Shown: one piece after another, positions 31,703 to 43,964 of the stretch
Position numbering within the stretch: the first letter of the stretch is position 1
Layout: each line of letters starts with the position of its first letter
Assembly (NCBI GenBank): GCA_050084515.1
Contig: CM114272.1
Location: 60,264,001-60,328,000 of the forward strand
Direction of reading: 5' to 3'
DNA length: 64,000 nucleotides
Source: Blasia pusilla
Taxonomy: Eukaryota > Marchantiophyta > Marchantiopsida > Blasiales
Translations under genes and position numbers: made by a program
The notes under the pieces: generated by a model
What the model saw: the letters and a program-made list of their open reading frames with translations, nothing else
Databases searched by the model: none
Told to the model about the DNA's origin: nothing

Positions 31703-33547
31703 GAAAACCTTTGAAGGTGAGTTAACCGTGACAATTCTGAAGTTCTTTTTTGTACTAAAGGGGGTCGTATTGTAAGAAACTTATTTGAGAGTATATGCAA
31801 GTTAAAGTGTTTATAAACACAAGAAAACATGCATCCATGGGATTGGTTAAAAATAAAAAAAGTTTCCTAGCACGGAAAACATTGAAAATTTATTTTTAAT
31901 GTATAGGGATTAACTGATGTAGATCACAAGGTCCATGTTTACTCTAGTAACTGGTATATGAAAGAAAACTTTGAAGGCTTTGGAATTCATGGTGAAGTGC
32001 TTTATTCTTATTTGAGGATTACATAAGATGTGATAAGAAGAGGGATAATTTTTTTCAATTTTCATGAAGAAGTGATCAATTTGATGAAGAGTTGGATGGC
32101 ATGAATATTTTGAAGTTAACCATTGACAAGAGGTGAGCATAACAAGAGTTAAAGTTGTGGTGGTTGAGTTGGATAAAATCATGAAAAGGACTATTGATGA
32201 TATGGTATCATGTTAAGAGAGGATAGTGGAAATTTAATCATGCAAGCATGATACATTTGATACATTCAAAAGGAAGTAATGTAACAACCAAGATAAGAAG
32301 TTGTAGTGAAAAACTTGAAGAGTCATGATTCATGAAATATTTTTATGATAGGATTTTTAAAAAGTAATCTTCTAGGGACTCTTACCCTTATCACCAATGA
32401 GCCAACTCAAAGGGAGAGACTATCTTCAAAGAAGCATTGTGAGAGCTTTAGCAAGAAGATGAGTCCGAAATCTTGAAGGGATACCATGGAGCCAAAGTTG
32501 GTTATAAGGAAAGTTATAAGGAAAGCATTGTTATAAGGAAAGTTTCTTTGCCTAGTGATTAGTATCATATTGTAGAACGGGTGGAAGAGTTGGGATTGAA
32601 GACTCTATTTCAATGTGAGTAGAGGATTCCGATTGTTGAGGAAATTCAAAGAATAAGTAGCTGAAGATTCAAAGGAACTTTGATATCAATTGAGGATTCG
32701 AGATGCAGACATATGGAAGTGTATCGAGTAAGAAATTGAGGAATAATATATAAGACACAAGTATGTGGCGTGTACACATATTTCTGAATGACATACATTG
32801 TTATAATCAATTACAAAAATATAAACTTGAGATGCCATAGTCATTTATGACATCTAAATACAGTTATATTCCAAAATACCTCTATTAATTTGCATGAAAG
32901 CTTTCACATAACACACTCCATATCACTCTCATGTCAAACCAAACCCTCGCTCCTATTGAGAAGCTTGGATTATTCACAAAGTAAGGAAGATCTTAACTCT
33001 ATAGCCTCATTAAAGGTGGTTCAAGAAGGAGGGAATGAACTTCAAAGCTCCCTTTCCTTGGGTATTTCCCTTCCCTCTACCCAAGTTCTCTCCACATTTA
33101 TCTATGCACACATATATCACCTCCTTGGCCCTTGACTTGCATTAGTGGGTGAAGGATCACTTCCTAAAATAAAAACTTAACTATGCTCACATTAGGATTT
33201 TATCCAAAATAAGAAGTTTCTCAATATGGCTCCAAATGAACTCAAATGCGAGGGGGGAATTATCTCTCAAGTTACCCTAGTCCTCAACAAATCATCTTGA
33301 CCACATAAGGATGTCTTGAATCCTTCCATTTCATCAAAGGTATCTTCTCGATCCTTGTCGATTTACGATAAAACATATGATAATAAAAAATCAAGAATAA
33401 GATAATTTTGGCACAAGAATTATTTCTCCAGTTCATAAAATTTATTTCCTTGAACTTCCTACAATATTTTTAATTTTAGGACTTCTTTCGGAGGTAATTT
33501 TAAATTATATTTTGGAGAAAAAATTGATAAAAAGTAATTGAGACCAA
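31703..33547. other. Intergenic, AT-rich, no gene seen
   Basis: Contains the inverted partner (32750-32975) of the repeat at 26231 and a short run of 'gttataaggaaag' repeats (about 32500-32545). No gene recognised. Confidence 0.5.
32750..32975 (-). repeat. Dispersed repeat segment, inverted partner of 26231-26470
   Basis: The right end (about 32927-32970) is the reverse complement of about 26231-26272 with a few differences. The left part has a looser match to the other end of that repeat. Confidence 0.4.
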
Positions 33548-33788
33548 GGTAGCATATGGACAAAGTCCATGTCCATAAAGTTATGTCTGTCTTATGAAAG
33601 CACTTATCCATGTGGGTCCCACTCCCCCGTCTTTGCCCCACCCATCTCTCTGTTTTGTACTTCCTTAGTACTTCATATCCCCACCTCCACTTCCTTCCTC
33701 CTTAAGCCTCGTCCTACCTCTTGCCATGAGCAATAAATATGGGACCCACTTCTTACAATCATATCAAGAATTCTTCATTTTTGCAACC
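33548..33788 (+). mobile_element. TIR element of the CATGTCC family, copy 3
   Basis: Ends GGTAGCATATGGACAAAGTC and ..TTTTTGCAACC with a pyrimidine-rich middle, same orientation as the copy at 5870-6190 but about 80 bp shorter. Non-coding. Confidence 0.7.
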
Positions 33789-35602
33789 ATGGTTTAGAAA
33801 TGGGGATTGGAAAAAGAAACGATAACTAATTTTTCTCCAATTAACAGGGAAAAAGATGTGAACCTATTTTCAAAGTGAAAGCAAAGATTCATGAATATTT
33901 CAGTGGAAATATATATTTAATATTCTCATTTTGTAAAAAATCTGAATAAATAAATTCTTACTAGTTATTTTTATTCTAAACCTTGCACTTGTCTTTAGTG
34001 ATACGACTGAGTGTCTAAGAACCACTAATGAAAAATAAATAATACAGTCTTTTGTTGTTACAACACTTGCAAAGACCAGTGTTGAACAATGATCTAGGGA
34101 TAAGAACTTCTAAGAAAAAACTCTAAAAAGAAATAGAGATCATCTCCTAATAAGAATTCATATTGACTATACATTCCTTAAGCTACTTTTATGTTCCATT
34201 TTAATTCTAAGTTCAAAATTTTGAAAATAACAGGAAATTTTGAGATATTTTTGCACGATGAAAATGGAAAATTTGATTGAAAACGTGTAGGAAGTAAAGA
34301 AATTTAATCAATAGGTAACAAGTGGGAAAGGGAAAGATTTAATAGAAAAAGGCACATAAAGAAGAGCCTAGTGAAAGGAATTTCAGATTTTGAAACATTG
34401 ACCAACTCGATGGAGGGGAAGTTACAAGTACATGATGTATGAAAAATAAAAAAATGTTTAAAAATTAGTATATAGTCACGAAATACAACACAAATTTTTT
34501 TTAAAAAATTATTACAAAACTTATTTTTTACTCTGATTACCATTAGGATAATAGCCCAAGATAGCCCACGATAGAGTAATAATATAAATACCCCATAATA
34601 TCATAACGATATAAATTTACCTCCCCATAATGATATAGAAGGTACTGTCAGATCCAGATATGCTTGGACCGGAGATAAGGCTCTACACAATACTCCCCCT
34701 AAACTTAGGCTCCGTCTTCCAATCTCGCTAGTATTCGCAATTGCTGCGCAAATGCAAACACTCATGAATCAAACACCATACTATGCTCCGACACATCAAT
34801 TGAGCAATCTATTTTTGGGCTTGGAAACTCCCTACCGCCGTGTTAAGCTAGCTCTCCCATCAATGGTCCAAGACGATCAAGGACTAGCTCCGTCTCGGGA
34901 GGAGTATCTTCGTACAAGTTACTTGTCTAGAGCTTAGGTTCTGGTCGAATGTCGATGACGGCTGAGATATGTAGTTCCAATTGTGATCCTTGCAAGCTGC
35001 GGATTAGTCATTTGTGTTTATGTATCCGGTGACAATCCCGCGTATCATGATGGGAAGAATAGTCTTCAAGATCGGTGCCCCGGCTCTTCCAGGCCGATTT
35101 TGACGCTGAGAAATCTGGAATGATCGATATCTGCCAGCGTTTCGTCGACGTTGCCGTGTTTGCTATGCGAGAACAAAAGTGGATATATTGGTTTGAAAAT
35201 CTGGTGTCCAGGAAGTCCCAAGCAGCGCCGGTGCAATTGGTCCAAGCTTTTCAAAAGAGATCCAGTCCTTTTTTGAGTGGATCGAGACTGTTCCTTGAGA
35301 TGCCTGGGCGCTTGAATGAGGAGGAAGCCATTACTAGAGAGACCAAGCCTCACGCCGAGAATTTCTTTGCTGTTTTTCCCAAGTTGCAAACCTGCAATCA
35401 CCAAGCAACACCGCAAGCACAACTACAAGTTGCAACATTTCATCACTCAAAATCCCGATGCGCCTCCAAACCTCTTGGAGTTTGGCTCCGGCTTTATCCA
35501 CTCACACTCTCTGATTTCTGATCACAAGGGCTCAGTTCTCCGCATTAGGAGAAATCTAGGGAAGCACACTTAGAGCTCAGTCAACCAACCTGATTTTGAC
35601 AA
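33789..35602. other. No assigned gene; one unexplained open frame
   Basis: AT-rich to 34650, then more mixed sequence. A plus-strand frame at 35075-35521 (148 codons) overlaps a minus-strand frame at 35066-35422. The plus frame has a helical look (FVDVAVFAMREQKWIYWFE) but no family I recognise and no clear splice partner. I do not call it a gene. Confidence 0.3.
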
Positions 35603-36342
35603 CGCTTCCGCGTGACTCACTTCTAGACTGAACCAGGAGAACCTTAAGCTCTTTCTCAAAGGCCAAGACACTCTAATTAAACTGACCCTGAGCTGATACC
35701 AAACTACTCTAGCTGCCAACACCCATCCAGGAATCTTGCCCTATCTTGCTCAAACCTAATGGCCCTAAACACACGCTTCACTCCACCTCCCGAGACTCCG
35801 CTTCAAGCCTTCAGGTTGCACTTCCTCTCAATTTCACATCACCCCTGCGTCTTCCAGTATTAACCCTGATCGCTATGATTCTGATCTCACTTCTTGCAAC
35901 CCTGCAATGAAAGCGCCTACTTCTCAGCTTTCCAACACATGCAAGAACTCCAAAAACGCCCCTTGTTTCAACCCCCGTATTGCAGTTATAACAAATTCGA
36001 CTCCTGTCGGGTTCCGAGATTGCCGCGGCGGTTCGACTCCTTCTCACCCCGCGACTAGGACGTACTCCTGTACCCGAACTCACGTCCGGATCTGAGTACG
36101 CTTGGTACTCACGGCGGTCCACCTGCCCTCGGATTATCTTCCTTTGCATTCACGGTTTTGGCTACCACGACACGGTTTGCGGCGCCGACACCCTGGGCGG
36201 CGGTTTTGGCGGCCGCCCCAGTTATGACCGCGCCAACTCTGTTTGTCACACCGCTGACTCTCAACTAGTACGGATGCAACCTAGACCTTGTACAATTGCA
36301 ACCTAGACCTTTGCGCATGGCTGACTCTGAGTGGCGTTTTCC
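35603..36342 (-). repeat. Chromovirus terminal repeat, left copy
   Basis: Matches, in the same orientation, 41268-41822 followed by 45887-46033. It contains on the minus strand TGGTATCAG (about 35690-35700), like a tRNA-iMet primer site. So the repeated unit seems to be LTR plus primer site plus leader, not LTR alone. That is odd for a simple 3' LTR and suggests a tandem or rearranged element. Confidence 0.7.
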
Positions 36343-36670
36343 CCAGTGATCTCGTCATAGCCCAATTCAAGTAAACAATGGTGATTGGCGATACTTGGTG
36401 GCAGCGTGCTTGGGTTCACCGGTTCAGAATATACTCCGCGACACTCTCCCCAACAAGTAAAAGATCTCAACCTTGAGATGTGAAGATCCGCCATTGCACC
36501 ACCTGCAATCACCACGTTGTTTGGGAGCGAGTCCGCGTCCATGATGGGGGGCGTCCCACATCCTGCCCGCCATCAGGGAGCAACTCCATCCTCCTTGCTA
36601 TGCTCACAAGCGCAGGTTAGTAAGGCCTTGGCCTTCACCACCAAGCTTTGACTTCAGGCGGGAATCAGGT

Positions 36671-36769
36671 CATCAGGACTGGTTACCTTCTTGACCTTGG
36701 GGATCATCGGGACTAGTTACCTTCCTGATCTCAGGATCATCGGGACTGGCTACCTTCTTCATCCGTGGT
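36671..36769. repeat. Three tandem units of about 33 bp
   Basis: Units at 36671-36704, 36705-36737 and 36738-36769, each beginning CATC(A/G)GGACT(G/A)G and containing TTACCTTC or TACCTTC. They lie in the non-coding 3' part of the chromovirus. Confidence 0.8.
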
Positions 36770-37194
36770 GCTCCTTTGATCAAGAGTCTTGGTCATCTAA
36801 GGCTGGCTACTCGCGACAATGGCACTTGTCTCCTTCTAGCGTCAAGGTCCAATCGTCATTCAAACCAGCCAATCTTCACCCATCTAGGACATGGCTGCCC
36901 ATGCAATTCTTCCGGGTCCCTAAGTTTTGAGACGTATGCGCGTGATCAATGGGCGACGGGCTGGCCCGTATACAGGCGTGTCTATAGCTATGTGAGGTCA
37001 AGCTGATCAGGCCGCCCCATTGCACTGGTCATCAACACCCTGATTTCTTGCACCACCCGCCTCCACTAACCATCTTCTGAACCTCGTTAGCGTACAATGT
37101 TGGTCTGCTGCGCTCTTGGACTCAATTTCTTCTGGTCCGCTTACGCTTGGTTTCCAACCAGCATTTGAGTGGAATACTCATTTGATGCCAAGGG

Positions 37195-37400
37195 AGTGGC
37201 TTTAGCGGTTCTCAAGTAGCCTCCGCCCCCACCGGAGCGGCCCATCGGCATAGAAACTCTCGCTGAAACTGACCTTCATGATCTGCAACCACGCGCTCCT
37301 TGAGTATCTCCTCCACTTGCATACCTTGCAATTCTGGTAATGCCTCCAAAACACGGTGCCACTTTTGTTCTCAAGCCGAGAACCGGTCAAAATCATCCAC
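37195..37400 (-). pseudogene. Chromodomain of the chromovirus
   Basis: Read through stops, the minus strand gives VEEILKERVVADHEGQFQ then REFLCRWA and, after a short gap, EAT*EPL. This is the chromodomain pattern (VEEIL.., YLVKW, EATWEP), with the aromatic-cage Trp of TWE replaced by TGA. A second TGA lies between it and the integrase tail. Confidence 0.7.
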
Positions 37401-37763
37401 AAAGTCCTTTAACAAGGAAACATGGAAGACTGGATCATAACTTTTCATAGTGGTAGGCAATTGTAGCTCATATGCCACTTTGGCGACTTGCCTCAACACA
37501 GTGTAAGGTCCCGCCCAGCGGGGTACCAACTTCCACACATGGCCCATGGGGAAATGAAAATTCTTCATTTTCAACCAAACCTTGTCATCGACTTGATACT
37601 CAACGTCTCTTCTATGCTGGTTGGCTTGTTTGGCGTACCGCCTCTGAGCACGCGCCATGTTAGCTTTGGCGAGATCCAACACAAATCCATTCACATTCAA
37701 AAACTCATCGACTTCGGGCTTGACTGGCGCCCTAGGTCGCTCTTCCTCATTCCACATGGACAA
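37371..37763 (-). pseudogene. Integrase C-terminal region (chromovirus)
   Basis: 130 codons with YQVDDKVWLKMKNF, RWAGPYTVLRQV and DPVFHVSLLKDF, the standard SH3-like tail of plant Ty3/gypsy integrases. It is followed by a broken chromodomain. Confidence 0.85.
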
Positions 37764-37862
37764 GGCTAAGGGTGTTAGCGGCAGATGGTGGCCTCTATAG
37801 ACGACCTTAAATGGAGCTAATCTTGTGGCGAAGTGGAGGCAAATCCATCAAAATCAGATGGT

Positions 37863-38400
37863 TCACCCAATCTGTTTGATCACCAACAATATCGTTGCGC
37901 AAGCCTTCACGCGTTTGGTTTGGCCGTACGTTTGCGGATGATAGGGGGTGCTAAACTTAAGATTAGTTCCTAGGCGTGTGAACACTTGCGTCCAAAACTC
38001 AGAGGTGAACCTTGCATCTCGGTCAGTCACAATGTCTCTTGGGAGCCCATGCAATCGAAACACATGCGTCAAGAATAACTCAGCGGTTATGGTTTCCTTG
38101 CAAGGTACAAAGTGAGCTTGTTTGCTGAACGGATCACACACTAGCCAAATTGTGTCACAACCATCAATCATGGGGAGTCCAATCACAAAATCCATGCTCA
38201 ATGACTCCCAAATGCCTTCAGGAATAGGCAGCGGGTGAAGTAATCCCACCGGTTTTCTATAATCTGCTCCATGGTGTTGACATGCAACACATAAAGATAC
38301 AAAATCGCTCATGTCTTAACTCAGCGTGGGCCACCAAAATTTGCTTCTAACGCTCTCAAGGGTCGGCTCTCTACCTCAATGGGCAGCAACCTCATAGTCA
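37863..38400 (-). pseudogene. Integrase zinc-binding region and core (chromovirus)
   Basis: H2C2 module with two stops (HDYEVAAH.., FWWPTLS.., CVACQHHGADYRKP), then the core SMDFVIGLP (first Asp), VTDRDARFTSEFW (second Asp) and STPYHPQTYGQTKRV. In the last motif the catalytic Glu of the usual DGQTER context reads as Lys, so the DDE triad is broken as well. Confidence 0.85.
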
Positions 38401-38407
38401 TGACATT

Positions 38408-38995
38408 CTACCAAAATCTGCATTCTAAGCTTGCGGGCCGGCACATATACCCTAGTAGCTGCCACTCAATGGCTTGCTGATCTCCCTCGGTGGCGCTACA
38501 AATCCAATCGAGTAGATCCTTTTCCACAAGCCGAGACACCAGCAGGTTAACTTTGCGACTCAAGGCGTTGGCTGGAATATGTTCCTTGCCTTTCTTGTAG
38601 CGCCATATTGCATGAAACTGCAAGAGTTCTAATTGCCAATGAACCTGTTTTGGAGAGAGTCGCGGCTGGGTTTGGAAGTAGGTGTTGGCAATGTTATCTG
38701 TAACAATAATGACTTGGCTCGTCAATAAGTAATGCTGCCATTGCTTCAAGCAATAGATAACCGCATACATCTCCTTCTCATGGGCGGCCCAACGAACCTC
38801 TACTTTGCTGAGTTTGTGTGATTCATAGGCAATGGGACGGCCATTTTGCATCAACACTCCGCCAATCGCCAGGTTTGACGCGTCCGTGTGAATGTTGAAA
38901 GGTTCACCTAACTTGGGCAGCGCCAACACAGGTTCACTGCTAAGGACCTGTTTCAATTGGAGAAATGCCCGGTCCCGTTCAGGCGTCCAGCGCAA
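38408..38995 (-). pseudogene. RNase H (chromovirus)
   Basis: 195 codons: FNIHTDASNLAIGGVLMQ, VRWAAHEKEMYAVIYCLKQW, VIIVTDNIANTYF and HIPANALSRKV. Typical of plant chromovirus RNase H, with HIPANALSR where DALSR is usual. Confidence 0.85.
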
Positions 38996-39105
38996 TGCCG
39001 CATTCTTTTTGGTGAGTTCATGGAGTGGGCCACTATTCCGAAAACATACACATGTTTACGAAAATAAGTTGCTAAACCTAGAAACGACCGCAACTCAGGC
39101 ACGTT

Positions 39106-39968
39106 TCAGGGTTGGGGCCACTCAATCAGCGTTTGAATCTTGGCGTGATTCAGGTGAACGCTGTCCTGATCTATAAGACACTCTAAAAATACGACATTCT
39201 GCTGTCCGAAAGAGCACTTGCTCTTTTTGACATCTAGTTTCTCCTTTTGAAGTCTTCTCATAACCCCTTCGACATCCAAGAGATGTTGCGCCCAGGTTAG
39301 GGAGAACACTATGATATTGTCCAAGTAGACAATCATGCATACATCCAAAAAATCCCTAAACACGTCGCTCATGAGCGTGCAAAACGTGGCGGGGCATTGG
39401 TTAAGCCGAAGGGTAACACCACATACTCATAAAGACCATAACAAGTTCTGATCGCCGTCTTGAACTCATCTCCTTCAGCGATACAAATCTGATGGTAGCC
39501 CAATCTGAGATCCATTTTTGTGAAGAACCTCCCTATGGCGAGCCTATCCATAGTCTCGTCCATCAGCAGGAGTGGAGAGCGGTTCTCGACAGTCACCTTG
39601 TTAAGAGCGCGCTAATCGCCACACATCCGAAGCGTCGCATCCTTCTTCGCCACAAACAGAATTGGGGCGGCATATGGCGACACACTGGGTCGAATGTGAT
39701 TCTTGTTCAACGGATCATTCACCTGGGCTTTGAGTTCTTCCATCTCGGTGCGAGTCATGCGCCAACCTCGCCCCATGCTAGGGATATCCGCGCCCGGCTG
39801 AATCTTGATCTTGTGATCAAGCGCACGCCTATGCGGCAGTTCAGGCGAGAGTTCTTTGGGCATTAAATCAGCGTATTGCTCTTGCAAGGCCTGCATATCG
39901 GGATGAAGCAAGGCATCTTCCGGTTTTAAGGGAGGGCGTACAGATTCTATAGGGGCTTGTGACAGCAA
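39106..39968 (-). pseudogene. Reverse transcriptase (chromovirus)
   Basis: Pieces at 39612-39968, 39369-39596 and 39106-39372. Motifs: HRALDHKIKIQPGADIP, KKDATLRMCGD then a TAG where CGDYRALN is expected, FTKMDLRLGYHQICI, VVLPFGLTNAPPRF, and IVYLDNIIVFS in place of YLDDI. The last change removes a catalytic Asp. Confidence 0.85.
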
Positions 39969-40300
39969 AACCGTCCAAGCCTCATCGGCAGTTTTTAGGA
40001 GTTTGTCAAACTGACGCGCGGAGCAAACCTGGTGGGTTACTCACGCTTCACTAAATTGCAGTGCCATGGCTTCGTGATCCTCCATGGTTTTAGGCGCCTC
40101 AACAAGGGAACTTGTTCCCATTGTCCAAATCTGTCGTAAAGGGAGAGAAATCCCTTGTGGACATTAACTCTGGCTTTGAATTGCTGCAACCAAGTACAAG
40201 AGAGAATTCCCATGAATGATTCCAGTAAGTCCAGCAAGAATTCCGATCTGCGTTTGGTGTTTCCTATCAACAATGGAACCAATATACATTTTCTATCCAC

Positions 40301-40774
40301 CTACGTGGATCCTTGAGCAAACCAAACTAATAAGGGCTGAACTATCTTGGTTACGGCAAGCCCAAGACTCTTACTCTCTAATCTATTCATCACATTCACA
40401 TTAGCCCCCGTGTCCAACAAGAAATACATAGCTTGCCCTTTAATGGACACGCGCACCCACGGCAAACATCTATTCACTGCATTACCAAGTTCAAGCATAC
40501 GTGATCCCAATTCGGACACCCCTTCAATGGTTCTAGTGTCGCCGATGGCGTCTTGTTGATCTGGTTCACCTGCATGCTCGCCATCAGCAAAGAATAGAGC
40601 AGCATTCGGGCATTCCTTCACAAAATATCCCACCTGGCCGCACCGAAAACAACGGCGCGCATCAGACAGAGCGGGAGTCACCAAAGATCTGCCCGGCGCC
40701 GCTGCCAAATTTTCCGGCGTTCCAGATCTTGGTGTCTCAGATCTGGATGGCGCGTCCGTGTTTGGGGTTGGCAT
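40301..40774 (-). pseudogene. Gag zinc knuckle and protease (chromovirus)
   Basis: Zinc knuckle CFRCGQVGYFVKEC, with Tyr instead of the His ligand, followed about 70 residues later by YFLLDTGANVNVMN, the retropepsin active site. Its frame differs from the neighbouring gag and RT pieces. Confidence 0.8.
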
Positions 40775-40964
40775 CTAGGCGGCCTGGTTCAAAATTGACC
40801 CCACCGATGAACCTCCGGATCTAGCTCGTGGTGGCAAGGCGCCAGATCCCCGCGCTGTAGTGCTGAATTGCCAGCTAGGTCTCGGTCGTCCGCAGCCTTG
40901 AATCAGGTTGCTCACTTTGCCAATTCTCCATCGTCTGGCCGATTTGAACTCGTGTGTTGCTGGT

Positions 40965-41261
40965 CTAGTTGTCGCCAGACCAGCGTGCTCTCAACGTGCG
41001 AAATTCCACATCCTCCAACTTCTTAAACACGACTTCTAGTGGCAACTCATCCCCCCACTCTTCCACCTTCATGGCGTAGAAGTGTTCTAATCCTGCGATG
41101 AATCGATAGCGCCTCTCTTCCACATTTTTCATTCCCACTAGAGTCCGGAGGTGACCAAATTCAAATATGTAATCCCGAATATTTCCGGTGTGACGTAAAG
41201 ACTCCATCGCCTTGCGTCTAAGCACATATTCATTGGCGGGCAACAGCCGCGCTCTAATCAA
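40965..41261 (-). pseudogene. Gag capsid fragment (chromovirus)
   Basis: 98 codons of a retrotransposon capsid: NEYVLRRKAMESLRHTGNIR, DYIFEFGHLRTLVGM, YRFIAGL. The usual N-terminal hundred residues are missing; the frame meets the terminal repeat at 41268. Confidence 0.7.
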
Positions 41262-41267
41262 TTTCTT

Positions 41268-41822
41268 CCGCGTGACTCACTTCTAGACTGAACCAGGGGA
41301 ACCTTAAGCTCTCTCTCAAAGGCCAAGAAACTCTAATTAAACTGAGCCTGAGCTGATACCAGACTGCTCTAGCTGCCAACACCCATCTAGGAATCTTGCC
41401 CAAGCTGGCTCGAACCTACTTGCCCTAAACACTCGCTTCACTCCACCTCCCAAGACTCCGCTTCAAGCCTTCAGGTCGCGCTTCCTCTCGATTTCACAAC
41501 ACCCCTGCGTCTTCCAGTATTAACCCTGATCGCTATAATTCTGATCTCACTGCCCGCAACCCTGCAACGGAAGCGCCTGCTTCCCAGCTTTCCAATGCAT
41601 GCAAGAAATCCAAAAACGCCCCTTGTTTCAACCCCTGTATTGCAGTTATAACGAATTCGACTCCTGCTGGGTTCCCAGACTGCCGCGGCGGTTCGACTCC
41701 TTCACGCCTCGTGACTAGGACGTACTCCTGTACCCGAACTCGCGTCCGGCACTGAGTATGCTTGGTACTCACAGCGGCCCACCTGCCCTCGGCTTCTCTC
41801 TCTCTACCTTCACGGTTCTAGC
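41268..41822 (-). repeat. Chromovirus terminal repeat, right copy, first part
   Basis: Collinear with 35603-36160. The minus strand has TGGTATCAGCTCAGG at about 41346-41360 (primer-site-like), with ..CTAGAGCA just before it as a likely LTR end. Broken off by the non-LTR element. Confidence 0.75.
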
Positions 41823-42149
41823 AAAAGACAAAGATGCACTTCGATAAAAACGAGTGATGGAAAACCCATCGGAAGTACAAAAGAGGGGGACTCAAAGAGT
41901 CAAAACCTGAAGGCCACAACACGACCAGAAAAGGAAGAAGGGGCATTCCCCACCTAACGATTTAAACTCACCAACAGCAGAGACAATATCAAGCAACAAC
42001 AAGAGAGCTATGACTACTACTAAGTGGGCCTCTAGCGCGGCGTCTCCCACACTGAGCCCGCCGCAAAATCCCATTAGCCTGGGCACGCCGCAACGCTATG
42101 GAGACCCGCCACAATACAGAATCGCAGAGCTAAGGACAACCCATTTCTC

Positions 42150-42780
42150 GAGTGGAGATGATGGGCGCGATCCGTGAATGAACAGTCGAACCTCTCCCCA
42201 TAGCCCCATACATCTCTATGGCCAGGGGGATGAAGATGTGTCCTCGTGTAGTCGATCAGTAGATATGTGTCTTCTTCGCCACCGCCGCCGCTCCTTGTAG
42301 CATTCGCCTTGGGCCACCACTTGGGCTCGACCGCCTCCCGCAGAGGATCGTGACTACCACGCCCGCCACAACCACCTCAACCTCACGTGTCATGTAGAGA
42401 TCGGCACGAATGAGGGAATCCCGCATGGAGTAGTGCCTCTCTCTCGCACATGGAAGCCACTCTCGAGCAATCGAACATGATATCCCTTTGCATCGTGAGT
42501 GGCTATCCTCTCAACCCCAATCGACAGCGTGCCAAATGCACACCAAGTGGATCCAGCTCGGCAACACTCGCGGTGTGTCGAACCAACCACCGATGGTTGG
42601 GGAGGCCCAAGCGGAACCGCATCGTTGTGGTATAGGTAAGTGGTGCGATACGGAAAGCTCGAGAAGGGGCGCGCCCCTACCCATGAGCCTGCCCCCTTCC
42701 GAGCAAGAGCGAACACGGGCCCTAACCTCCATGGGGATATTCCCGTCGGACATAGTGCCTCTAAAATCTGCCTCAAAGTG
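42150..42780 (-). pseudogene. C-terminal CCHC and endonuclease-like region (non-LTR copy 1)
   Basis: A frameshifted version of the better preserved region at 62123-62797, aligned over its length. Pieces such as VERIATHDAK and ESGFHVRERG correspond to GERIATHNAV and ESGFHVQRER of the other copy. Confidence 0.65.
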
Positions 42781-43023
42781 GGCTTCCATCAAGGAAGATT
42801 GGAGCCCAGATCGACCGGAGGTAACTAAGGAGGAGAAAGTGGGGAGAACGGCTCGGCCTCAACTCGAAGGGAATCTCTACAAGCGTGAGTGAAGCGAAGT
42901 GGGAAAGAGCCATCCTCGACACGGGAGACGAGTGTAGAAGGAGCGGTCTATCTCTAACCAAAAATCGGGAGCAAAGGAGGGGTGCCACTATGGCCCAACT
43001 CCCTAAAAAAGCGGAGGGCGCCA

Positions 43024-43964
43024 CTAACTTTCGAGAGAAGACCTACTCCACCAAAAGAAATCGGCCAAGAGGCCTGTCTGAGCTAACTCCCCATGGGGCA
43101 CTCTAAGGAGCCGGGTCCTAGAAGATCCCCAAACACCTGCTGAGCTTCCTATCAAAGGATCTATATAGGGAAGAAAGGTGACTAGATGTCCAGACAGTTC
43201 TAGTGAGGTAACCAGGTCTACGAGCAAAACAAGAAGAGAGAATGCCGAAGGCGACTTGAGGGTCACCAATCCTCGTAAGATCATCAACGTGAGAAGATCT
43301 CGGTAAGAGAGCGCCACGAAAGTCGATACAAAGTCCTGGCTCCCGAGCGGTACTCCCAAGACTCGAAGCCCTCCGACAGGTCGCAAGAAGCCGTCGGGTA
43401 AATGTAGATCATCACGTAGGCCTGATGGAGACCAAGCCTTGCACTTCCCCACCTTCACCGCCAGGCCGACACGTGCCAACTGTGCTGAAAAGTGCTCGAA
43501 TGCAGGGACAACCAGATCTCCAAGACCAACAATATGAGTATCATCTGCCAGCGAAGGGAACATGCAACCCGGGAAAGCCTCCACCGTAGAAAGAACCGCT
43601 CGGTAATGAGCCACAGCAAACAACGCGCCACCTAGAGGGTCACCCTGACGAGTCCCGGTAGCAGACTCCAAGACCGTGACCTCCTCCTCGAATCGACCAT
43701 GGTGGAAATAGAGGGCCGAAGGGGCCCCATAGAAAGCCTGCACAAAGGGGAATGAGCCTCACCATGGGGCCACCCGCGTCCCTCAACTCTGTGAATATAG
43801 TAGCCCGAGATATGAGTTGAAGGCGTTCTCCACGCCCACTTGAAAACCACCCACTTTGGATGTACATCTAGACAAGCCCTCAAACCTAAGGCAACCGTCT
43901 CACATCCGGCCGGGCGTGGCAACTCCAAACTCGATGCGGACTCGGATGTGATCGAAAGCCTCAC
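43024..43964 (-). pseudogene. Reverse transcriptase (non-LTR copy 1)
   Basis: 239 open codons from 43743 with GTRQGDPLGGALFAVAHY (RT motif with the RQGDPL signature) and FPSLADDTHIVG (the palm box, ADD instead of the common YADD), then VKVGKCKAW. An upstream piece in another frame (43640-43964, ACLDVHPKWVVFK) carries the preceding RT block. This palm is of non-LTR type and unlike the gypsy RTs nearby. Confidence 0.8.

Noticed and set aside
35066-35521. Overlapping open frames of 118 (minus) and 148 (plus) codons next to the chromovirus repeat
   Set aside because: No recognisable domain, no clear splice sites or promoter, and the two frames overlap. Kept only as an unexplained open frame.
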